Below, piece after piece: positions 1 through 4,717 of a stretch of 5,518 bases of DNA (positions are counted from its first letter, which is position 1; each line of letters starts with the position of its first letter). A program made the position numbers and the translations under genes. The notes below the pieces were generated by a model. It was not told where the DNA came from, searched no databases, and was given only the letters and a program-made list of their open reading frames with translations. The DNA is taken from contig JACORX010000121.1 in assembly GCA_016179165.1 (NCBI GenBank), forward strand, positions 1 to 5,518. The letters are read 5' to 3'. The stretch comes from Candidatus Rokuibacteriota bacterium (GTDB taxonomy: Bacteria > Methylomirabilota > Methylomirabilia > Rokubacteriales > CSP1-6).

Positions 1-235
1 GGCAGTGGCCGTGCCCCCGATGGGTGCTCGTGATGAAGTCGTCGCGGTGGAGGGCCTCGCAGACGCCGACGGCCACGGCCTCCTCCCCGACGTAGAGGTG
101 GGCCAGGCCCGGCATCTTCGCGCCCTTGTACAGCTCGTTCACCTGCTCCTCGAAGGCGCGGATCTTCGCCATCTGGCGGTACATGTGGAGGTGCTGCTCC
201 AGCTCCATCCGCGGCTCGCGCGCATGCGTCGTCAT
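1..235 (-). CDS. Thiamine-diphosphate-dependent dehydrogenase E1 component, alpha subunit (pyruvate/acetoin dehydrogenase type), N-terminal part
   Basis: Only the first 78 codons are in the window; the gene runs off the left edge. E1-alpha pairs with E1-beta to decarboxylate a 2-oxoacid (or cleave acetoin) with thiamine diphosphate and pass the acyl group to a lipoyl E2 in the cytoplasm. Seen: an N-terminal helix with MYRQMAKIRAFEEQ (residues 18-31), then GLAHLYVGEEAVAVGV (43-58), then DDFITSTHRGHGH (65-77). This order is the usual start of the E1-alpha family. The STHRGHGH form recalls acetoin dehydrogenase alpha subunits more than classical PdhA, but the substrate cannot be fixed from this fragment. 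Two in-frame ATGs lie at 241 and 235. An AAGGGGA sequence sits 7 nt before the ATG at 235 but almost touches the one at 241, so 235 is preferred. The beta subunit and E2 would be expected beyond the left edge. Confidence 0.9.
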   Translation of the reverse strand, partial: MTTHAREPRMELEQHLHMYRQMAKIRAFEEQVNELYKGAKMPGLAHLYVGEEAVAVGVCEALHRDDFITSTHRGHGHC

Positions 236-242
236 TGACATT

Positions 243-248
243 CCCCTT
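243..248 (-). promoter_or_regulatory. Ribosome binding site of the E1-alpha gene
   Basis: On the minus strand this reads AAGGGG and lies 7 nt upstream of the ATG whose first base is 235. The alternative ATG at 241 would have a spacing of about 1 nt, so this site decides the start. Confidence 0.6.
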
Positions 249-294
249 GCGTCATCGGGTTTTCAGTTGTCACCGCTCTCCCTTGGCGGCAGCG

Positions 295-303
295 AGCGTA
301 GCA
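295..303 (-). promoter_or_regulatory. Weak candidate extended -10 element for the E1-alpha gene
   Basis: The minus strand reads TGCTACGCT, an extended -10 (TGn) followed by TACGCT, which matches TATAAT at the first, second and last positions. No convincing -35 lies 16-18 bp upstream. It would place the transcript start near 288 and give a leader of roughly 50 nt. Such motifs are common by chance in GC-rich DNA. Confidence 0.2.
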
Positions 304-402
304 CAAGCAGGGGCCGCACCGCAGGGCAGGTGTATCCGTTCCCGCGCATTGGCGGGCCGGCGCCCGGTCGCCGCGCTAAGTCCTTGCGGTTCCCAGTCTC
401 GT

Positions 403-456
403 CGATGACCCCTCGGGTGGGGCATCGTTGCGCCATCACGAGGGGTCGCAACGATG
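403..456. repeat. Nested, mutually competing inverted repeats
   Basis: Three stems overlap in 54 bp. Stem A pairs CGATG-CCCC (403-412, one bulged base at 408) with GGGG-CATCG (419-427). Stem B is a perfect 9-bp repeat, GACCCCTCG (407-415) with CGAGGGGTC (439-447). Stem C is a perfect 10-bp repeat, CATCGTTGCG (423-432) with CGCAACGATG (447-456). A excludes both B and C, while B and C interleave in pseudoknot order. Full B and C together look sterically strained because they are joined by loops of only 7, 6 and 0 nt. The element lies about 90-140 bp downstream of the exported-protein stop and about 170-220 bp upstream of E1-alpha. It could be an RNA switch or 3'-end structure, or a compound protein-binding site; no T-run follows it on the minus strand. 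Confidence 0.6.
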
Positions 457-497
457 AAGGGCGCGATCCGCTCCCGATCTCCGTTGCGACCGTTGCG
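426..497. repeat. Cluster of the heptamer CGTTGCG / CGCAACG
   Basis: CGTTGCG occurs at 426-432, 482-488 and 491-497, and its reverse complement CGCAACG at 447-453: four copies within 72 bp. The last two form a 9-bp-spaced direct repeat (CCGTTGCG twice, starting at 481 and 490). The first and the inverted copy are part of the 10-bp inverted repeat at 423-456. Spaced direct and inverted copies of one short word suit a multi-site regulator or a relic repeat; neither can be decided from this window. Confidence 0.45.
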
Positions 498-543
498 TTC
501 TGGGCGTTTCGCGACAGAAAGCAGCTGCGCTCGAGCACCTACC

Positions 544-1155
544 TCACTGGATGGTCACGGGGATGTTCACGCTGCTGAATTCGCCCGCGCCGTTGGACTG
601 GAACTTGATGGTATAGCCCCCAGTGGGGACTTGGTTGGTCAAGATGAGGATACCCTTCGCAGTGGTCGTGTTCCCCTGGCAGAGTTGGGACTGGGACGGA
701 ATCGGCCCAATCAAGATCGCGCCGGCGCTGGGAGCACTGAGCCAGTCCTGCTTGAAGAAGACCGTCGTGCACAGCACATTCCCGCACAACGTCGTCCCGA
801 ATACGATGGTGTACTGGATTTGGACGATCTTGAAGGCGTTCGGCTTCGTCACAACGATCGGGTTCGGTATCGCCGAGGGGATGAGGCAGCCGTGACTGTT
901 CGGGTCAATCCCCCCCCGGAGTTCACTGAGATTCGCCCCGTGCTCTCCCGTGATGTCAACCCGGCCCTTCAGCCACTCCTGCAGCTGGTCGAAGGAGTCG
1001 AAGTCGATCTCCTCCACTACTTCGGCGGTACTTCCGGGCGACGCCTGTCTGGCGCCGGCCTTGCCGGAATCAGCCCAGCTGCCTCCGGCAGCAACGAGGG
1101 AGAGCAGCAGGAACGTGACGAGGCACTTCAACACCTGTGGCGACAGTCGTCCCAT
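544..1155 (-). CDS. Exported protein of unknown function with four cysteines
   Basis: I do not recognise the family. The product is 203 aa. A Sec-type signal peptide is clear: basic start (R3, K10), hydrophobic core at about 11-23, and an SWA motif at 26-28 suggesting cleavage before D29. The mature part has a short acidic stretch (VVEEIDFDSFDQLQEWLKG, 46-64), then a Val/Ile/Thr-rich, probably beta-sheet region to the C-terminus (about 99-203). Four mature cysteines, C90, C124, C129 and C159, could form two disulfides outside the cytoplasm. The ATG at 1155 has an AAAGGAGAT site 7 nt upstream and a promoter about 50 bp upstream. An in-frame ATG at 1215 lies inside the promoter spacer and cannot be the start. 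Codon use is more relaxed than in neighbours (several TTG, ATT, CAA, ACT, GGT, GAA), which may mean a different history. An 8-G run interrupts residues about 80-82. Confidence 0.8.
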   Translation of the reverse strand: MGRLSPQVLKCLVTFLLLSLVAAGGSWADSGKAGARQASPGSTAEVVEEIDFDSFDQLQEWLKGRVDITGEHGANLSELRGGIDPNSHGCLIPSAIPNPIVVTKPNAFKIVQIQYTIVFGTTLCGNVLCTTVFFKQDWLSAPSAGAILIGPIPSQSQLCQGNTTTAKGILILTNQVPTGGYTIKFQSNGAGEFSSVNIPVTIQ

Positions 1156-1160
1156 CTTGG

Positions 1161-1169
1161 ATCTCCTTT
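1161..1169 (-). promoter_or_regulatory. Ribosome binding site of the exported-protein gene
   Basis: The minus strand reads AAAGGAGAT, a near-complete anti-SD complement, with GGAG ending 7 nt before the ATG at 1155. It fixes the start at 1155 and gives the signal peptide a normal length. Confidence 0.8.
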
Positions 1170-1205
1170 CGAGTGCCACCCGGTCCGTCGTGTAGTCGTG
1201 CGGCG

Positions 1206-1234
1206 CGTATAGCATCCCGACCGGCGGATGTCAA
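1206..1234 (-). promoter_or_regulatory. Sigma-70-type promoter of the exported-protein gene
   Basis: On the minus strand a perfect TTGACA -35 (1229-1234) is followed by a 17-bp spacer and TATACG as -10 (1206-1211), with TGC directly before it as an extended -10. Transcription would begin near 1199 and leave a leader of about 44 nt before the ATG at 1155. Perfect -35, optimal spacing and correct orientation make this the best promoter in the window and predict good constitutive expression unless repressed. Confidence 0.75.
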
Positions 1235-1235
1235 C

Positions 1236-1259
1236 GACCGTCTCGTCGACCGCCTCGTC
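1236..1259. repeat. Tandem 12-bp direct repeat between divergent promoters
   Basis: GACCGTCTCGTC (1236-1247) is directly followed by GACCGCCTCGTC (1248-1259), 11 of 12 bases identical. The pair starts two bases beyond the -35 of the leftward promoter and ends 28 bp before the -35 of the rightward one. It may be a tandem regulator site or a chance GC-rich duplication. Confidence 0.4.
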
Positions 1260-1287
1260 GTCGTGCGCCCGACGGGCATTTCCCTGG

Positions 1288-1317
1288 TTGACGGCTTGGC
1301 GAAAACTGTCGTATACG
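1288..1317 (+). promoter_or_regulatory. Candidate sigma-70-type promoter of the CoA-transferase/PEBP unit
   Basis: TTGACG (1288-1293, five of six matches to TTGACA) precedes TATACG (1312-1317, four of six matches to TATAAT) with an 18-bp spacer. Transcription would start near 1324, leaving a leader of about 120 nt before the GTG at 1443. The -10 lies inside the palindrome at 1305-1322, which suggests control by a repressor. Confidence 0.5.
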
Positions 1318-1322
1318 ACGGT
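1305..1322. promoter_or_regulatory. Palindromic candidate operator over the -10 box
   Basis: GTCGTATACGAC (1308-1319) is a perfect 12-bp palindrome. Allowing one mismatched pair (1307/1320) it extends to 18 bp at 1305-1322. It covers the -10 of the rightward promoter, where a bound dimeric regulator would block RNA polymerase. No regulator gene is in the window, so the protein is unknown. Confidence 0.45.
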
Positions 1323-1430
1323 CTCCGGGTGTTGCGCATCGCGACGATCGTCTCAGGAGGCCCGGCCAACTCGCTGCAGGTCGAGTTCGGCGCCCCTCGG
1401 CCGATCCGATCGCCCCCGTGGCGGAATGAC

Positions 1431-1437
1431 GGGGAGG
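1431..1437 (+). promoter_or_regulatory. Ribosome binding site supporting the GTG start of the CoA-transferase
   Basis: GGGGAGG ends 5 nt before the GTG at 1443. The competing in-frame ATG at 1476 has no comparable site at a suitable distance, so this element favours the GTG. Confidence 0.55.
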
Positions 1438-1442
1438 GCAGA

Positions 1443-2687
1443 GTGTACGACCCAAAGGTGATCGCCGACATCGACATGAAGGGGACAGAAGCGCGCGGGG
1501 GGGCAGGTCCACTCGCGGGGGTGCGGGTGCTCGACCTGACCCGCTACCTAGCGGGGCCCTACGGCACCCAGCTGCTCGCCTACATGGGCGCCGAGGTCAT
1601 CAAGGTCGAGACGCCGGGCCGGGGCGACCCGATGCGCGCGCTGTCGCTCTACACCCAGGACGGGCTGTCCGCCCACTTCGTGAGCGGCAACGCGTGCAAG
1701 AAGAGCGTCTGCCTGAACCTGCGCGACCCTCGGGGGCGCCAAGTGTTCCTCGAGATGGTCGCGCGGGCCGACGCCGTCGTCGAGAACTTCCGGCCGGGGG
1801 TGCTCGGATCGCTCGGCCTCGATTTCCCCGCGCTCCAGGCGGCGAACCCGCGCATCGTGCTCGGCTCCGTCTCCGGCTTCGGGCAGACGGGGCCGTGGCG
1901 CGACTGGACGGCCTTCGACCTCGTCGCCCAGGCCGCCGGTGGCGCGATGAGCCTCACCGGCGAGCCGGGCCGGCCACCCGTCAAGATGGGCATCCCCATC
2001 GGCGACCTCGCCGCCGGCGCCTTCGGCGCCCTGGGTGTCCTCGCCGCGCTCTTCCGCGCCCGGGAGACGGGCCGCGGCGAGGCCGTGGACATCAGCATGA
2101 TGGACGTGCAGCTCTCGCTCCTCAACTACCACGCCCACTACTACTGGGCCTCGGGGCAGTCGCCGGAGCCCGAGGGCTCGGGGCATCCGAATGTCGTCCC
2201 CTACCGGATCTTCGTGACGCCCACGGGATACCTCGCGCTGGCCGTCTATGGCGACCACTTCTGGCCGGGCTTCTGCCGCGCACTCGAACTGGACGATCTG
2301 GCCGAGGACCCGAGGTTCGCCACCAACGACGCGCGCTGCCTCCACAGGGAGGCGCTGGAGCCGCTCATCGAGGCGCGGCTCGCCTCGCGGCCCAAGGAGG
2401 AGTGGATGGCGCGGCTCGGACGCGAGGGCGTCCCCGCCGCGCCCGTCCACCGCGTGGGCGAGGCGCTGGAGTCGCCCCAAACAGAAGCCCGCCAAATGGT
2501 GAGGACGGTCAAGGGACCGAGCGGCGCCGAGGTGAAGGTTCTCGGCAGCCCGATCAAGTTCGGGGGCGGGGAGGCGCCCCTGACGGCGCCGCCCGCGCTC
2601 GACCAGGACACCGACGACGTCCTGCGCGGGCTTCTGGGATACGACGACGACCGCATTCGGCAGTTGCGGCGCGAGGGAGTCATCTGA
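1443..2687 (+). CDS. Family III CoA-transferase (CaiB/BaiF, formyl-CoA-transferase-like)
   Basis: A 414-aa cytoplasmic enzyme expected to move CoA from a donor thioester to a carboxylic acid through an aspartyl-CoA intermediate. Family marks appear in order (numbering from the GTG): GPLAGVRVLDLTR (22-34), AGPYGTQLLAYMGAEVIKVE (37-56), VVENFRPG (112-119), GSVSGFGQTGPW, and PVKMGIPIGDLAAG, where D188 is the expected catalytic aspartate. The C-terminal part has EALESPQTEARQMV and LGSPIKF, also typical. The length is normal for one family III subunit (about 400 aa). GTG at 1443 is chosen for its strong SD; ATG at 1476 would give 403 aa, remove only non-conserved residues and remains possible. It is the first gene of a unit with the PEBP gene 31 bp downstream. 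A 7-G run (1497-1503) lies just before the conserved domain. The substrate pair cannot be predicted, because this family is large and often mis-assigned. Confidence 0.93.
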   Translation: MYDPKVIADIDMKGTEARGGAGPLAGVRVLDLTRYLAGPYGTQLLAYMGAEVIKVETPGRGDPMRALSLYTQDGLSAHFVSGNACKKSVCLNLRDPRGRQVFLEMVARADAVVENFRPGVLGSLGLDFPALQAANPRIVLGSVSGFGQTGPWRDWTAFDLVAQAAGGAMSLTGEPGRPPVKMGIPIGDLAAGAFGALGVLAALFRARETGRGEAVDISMMDVQLSLLNYHAHYYWASGQSPEPEGSGHPNVVPYRIFVTPTGYLALAVYGDHFWPGFCRALELDDLAEDPRFATNDARCLHREALEPLIEARLASRPKEEWMARLGREGVPAAPVHRVGEALESPQTEARQMVRTVKGPSGAEVKVLGSPIKFGGGEAPLTAPPALDQDTDDVLRGLLGYDDDRIRQLRREGVI

Positions 2688-2706
2688 TGCGTGGAGACAA
2701 TCTGAC

Positions 2707-2715
2707 AAGGAGGAG
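2707..2715 (+). promoter_or_regulatory. Ribosome binding site of the PEBP gene
   Basis: AAGGAGGAG, with GGAGG ending 5 nt before the ATG at 2719, is the strongest SD in the window. It fixes the start and suggests independent, efficient translation rather than dependence on the upstream gene. Confidence 0.8.
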
Positions 2716-2718
2716 ACC

Positions 2719-3222
2719 ATGGCGCTGACGCTCACCAGCAACAGCTTCAAGGACGGAGACTATCTCGCGCAGGCGTACATCCTGTCGGCGGACTACGGGT
2801 TCGGCTGCGGCGGCGGCAACACGTCGCCCCACTTCCGGTGGGACGGCGCCCCGGCCGGGACCAAGAGCTTCGCGCTCACGTGCTTCGATCCCGACGCCCC
2901 GACGGGGAGCGGTTTCTGGCACTGGGTCGTGGTGAACATCCCACCCGGCGTGACGGAGCTGCCGCTCGACGCCGGGAATCCCGCCGGCGGCACGCTGCCG
3001 GCGGGCGCGTTGCAAGTGAGGACCGATTTCGGCAAGCCCGGCTACGGCGGCCCGTGCCCGCCCGCGGGCGACCATCCGCACCGATACCTCTTCACCCTCC
3101 ACGCCGTGTCCATGGACACGCTGCCGGTGACGGCGGACACCGCGGCGGCGGTCGTGGGCTTCTATCTGAACTTCAACACGCTGGCGAAGGCGTCGCTGAT
3201 GGGCCTCTACAAGCGTGCGTGA
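2719..3222 (+). CDS. PEBP family protein, YbhB/YbcL (Raf kinase inhibitor-like) type
   Basis: A 167-aa single-domain protein covering the whole bacterial phosphatidylethanolamine-binding protein fold. Hallmarks: SPHFRWDGAPAGTKSFAL (36-53), the ligand-pocket motif DPDAP (57-61), WHWVVVNIP (67-75), and GPCPP (111-115) followed by HPHRYLFTLHA (119-129). There is no signal peptide, so it should be cytoplasmic like E. coli YbhB, unlike periplasmic YbcL. In the family the pocket binds anionic groups such as phosphate head groups, but the role of bacterial members is poorly defined. The start is set by a strong SD. It follows the CoA-transferase by 31 bp with no promoter or terminator visible between, so co-transcription is likely. 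It ends 37 bp from the stop of the convergent amidase gene. Assignment to the family is firm; the biological role is not. Confidence 0.95.
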   Translation: MALTLTSNSFKDGDYLAQAYILSADYGFGCGGGNTSPHFRWDGAPAGTKSFALTCFDPDAPTGSGFWHWVVVNIPPGVTELPLDAGNPAGGTLPAGALQVRTDFGKPGYGGPCPPAGDHPHRYLFTLHAVSMDTLPVTADTAAAVVGFYLNFNTLAKASLMGLYKRA

Positions 3223-3259
3223 CGCAGGGCGCTGTTCCGGAGTGGACGTAGCCGGGCAA

Positions 3260-4690
3260 TCACGCTGTCACGACGGGGGGGATCTTGTCCGCCCACGGCG
3301 CTGCGGCTTCGAAGGCGGCCGCCGCGCGCAGCACCATCGCTTCCTGGCGACGCCGTCCCACGATCTGGAGCCCCACCGGCAGGCCGCTCCTGGTGAATCC
3401 GCACGGCACCGAGATGACGGGCAGGCCGGTGACGGTGATGCCGTAGGTCAGGAAGAACCACTGCGTGTAGTTGGCGAGCGGCTTGCCGTTGATCTCCGTC
3501 GGGTAGGGCTGCTCCACGGGGAAGGGCGGCACGGCCACCGTCGGCAGGATGAGCAGCTCGCGCGTTTCCATGAAGGCCCGCACGCGGTGCCAGAGGGTGG
3601 TCCGGAGGACCTCGGCCCGGCCGATCTCCTCGGGCGAGAGCGTGAGGCCCTGCTCGACGTTCCAGACGAGCCCCTTCTGCATCTGTTCCTTCCACTGGGG
3701 CAGCTTGTCGGCGTGGTTGGCGACCATGGCGAGCCCGCGCGTGCCGAGCACGATGTCGTTGACCTCGCCGAAATCGCAGCAGGCCGACTCGACCTTGGCG
3801 CCGAGTGAGCGAAAGACGCGCGTCGCCGCTTCGGCCACCTGCGCGACCTCCGCGTCTACCGGGATGAGGCCGTTGAGATCGGGAGTCCACGCGACGCGCC
3901 AGCCTTTGATAGATGGCGACTTGACGGCGCGGGGGAAGGCGGCCGCGTCCACGCCGTAGGAGATGGGCGAGCGGTCGTCGGGCCCCGCCACCACGGAGAG
4001 CATCAGCGCGGTATCGGCCACCGTGCGCGCCATGGGTCCGGTGACGCCGATCGAGTCCCAGCCGAGCGCTTTCGGATAGTAAGGCACGAGCCCGGGGCTG
4101 GTCCGGAGGCCGACCACGCCGCAGAAAGCCGCCGGCGTGCGCAGCGAGCCGCCGGTGTCCGAGCCCTGGGCGATGGGGCCCATGCCCGTGGCCAGCGCCA
4201 CGCCGGCGCCGCCGCTCGAGCCGCCGCAGGTGAGCGCGGGGTTCCACGGGTTGCGCGTGGGGCCGAAGACCGCGTTGAAGGTGTTGCCGCCCGCGCCGAA
4301 CTCTGGGGTATTCGTCTTGCCGAGGATGATGGCGCCCGCCGCCTTGAGCCGCTCGACGATGAGCGAGTCCTCGGTGGGCACGTGGTGCTCGAAGATCTTG
4401 GAGCCCCAGGTCGTCCGGATGCCCTTGGTCTGCGTCAGGTCCTTGAGCGTCACCGGCACGCCGTGGAGCGGCCCGAGCTTCCCGCCCTTCTTCTTGAGCT
4501 TCGCCGTCGCCGCCTTCGCCTCCTTGAGCGCGGATTCCCGCGCGAGGGTCACGATGGCGTTGAGCCCGGGGTTGACGGCGTCCACGCGCGCGAGGACCGC
4601 CTGCATCACCTCGAGCGGCGAGGTCTTGCGGGCTCTGTAGAGGCGCTGGAGTAGGGTGGCGGGAGTGAAACAGAGATCGCGGTTGGGCAC
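3260..4690 (-). CDS. Amidase (amidase signature family)
   Basis: A 476-aa enzyme, normal length for the amidase signature (AS) family, which hydrolyses a carboxamide to acid and ammonia or amine with a Ser-cisSer-Lys triad. Visible triad: K83 in GVPVTLKDL, S158 in CGGSSGG (155-161) and the nucleophile S182 in GSDTGGSLRTPAAF (176-189). All three are intact. The 3' part carries the usual RELLILPTVAVPPFP, then NYTQWFFLTYGITVTGLPVISVPCGF and GLPVGLQIVGRRRQE segments. No signal peptide is seen, so it is probably cytoplasmic. The start is GTG at 4690 with GGAGG 7 nt upstream. It lies 27 bp downstream of a peptide-type ABC permease gene on the same strand, so the two are probably one operon, and the amidase may act on the imported compound. 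There is no GatB/GatC neighbour, and the protein is not obviously GatA. The exact substrate cannot be read. Confidence 0.95.
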   Translation of the reverse strand: MPNRDLCFTPATLLQRLYRARKTSPLEVMQAVLARVDAVNPGLNAIVTLARESALKEAKAATAKLKKKGGKLGPLHGVPVTLKDLTQTKGIRTTWGSKIFEHHVPTEDSLIVERLKAAGAIILGKTNTPEFGAGGNTFNAVFGPTRNPWNPALTCGGSSGGAGVALATGMGPIAQGSDTGGSLRTPAAFCGVVGLRTSPGLVPYYPKALGWDSIGVTGPMARTVADTALMLSVVAGPDDRSPISYGVDAAAFPRAVKSPSIKGWRVAWTPDLNGLIPVDAEVAQVAEAATRVFRSLGAKVESACCDFGEVNDIVLGTRGLAMVANHADKLPQWKEQMQKGLVWNVEQGLTLSPEEIGRAEVLRTTLWHRVRAFMETRELLILPTVAVPPFPVEQPYPTEINGKPLANYTQWFFLTYGITVTGLPVISVPCGFTRSGLPVGLQIVGRRRQEAMVLRAAAAFEAAAPWADKIPPVVTA

Positions 4691-4717
4691 GGGGAGCCCT
4701 CCTCTGCGGGGCGAGGT

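Larger units (their letters stand above)
236..543. other. Intergenic region with structured repeats
   Basis: This 308-bp stretch lies between the stop of the exported-protein gene and the start of the E1-alpha gene, both on the minus strand. I see no credible gene on either strand: the open frames crossing it have no SD and no recognisable protein. It holds the nested inverted repeats at 403-456, the heptamer cluster at 426-497, a small GC hairpin (CGGGC at 353-357 pairing with GCCCG at 362-366) and a weak candidate promoter at 295-303. No hairpin here is followed by a T-run on the minus strand, so no canonical intrinsic terminator ends the exported-protein transcript. Confidence 0.6.

Noticed and set aside
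454..1212. A 252-codon plus-strand frame antisense to the exported-protein gene
   Set aside because: No SD or promoter and no domain. The minus-strand gene has a signal peptide, SD and promoter all in register.
1156..1215. N-terminal extension of the exported protein to an ATG at 1215
   Set aside because: That ATG lies in the spacer of the promoter, upstream of the predicted transcript start, and would put 20 residues before the signal peptide. The SD points to 1155.
1137..1442. Upstream in-frame extension of the CoA-transferase
   Set aside because: It would cross the divergent promoters and the exported-protein start, adds about 100 non-conserved residues and has no good SD; it is simply a stop-free stretch.
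1426..1461. An 11-codon leader-like ORF overlapping the CoA-transferase start
   Set aside because: No SD, and the peptide has no run of regulatory codons or other leader-peptide feature.
2687..2728. A 13-codon mini-ORF whose ATG overlaps the CoA-transferase stop (TGATG) and which ends inside the PEBP gene
   Set aside because: No SD of its own. The PEBP start has a very strong SD and does not need a coupling peptide, so the overlap is probably chance.
1548..2750. A 400-codon open frame antisense to the CoA-transferase
   Set aside because: Arg/Glu/Ala/Gly-rich low-information protein with no SD; the plus strand carries an intact enzyme with its catalytic motif.
3223..3259. A possible bidirectional terminator between the convergent PEBP and amidase genes
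   Set aside because: Only 4-bp complementary segments (such as CCGG/CCGG) are visible and there is no T-run on either strand; termination here is not supported by sequence.
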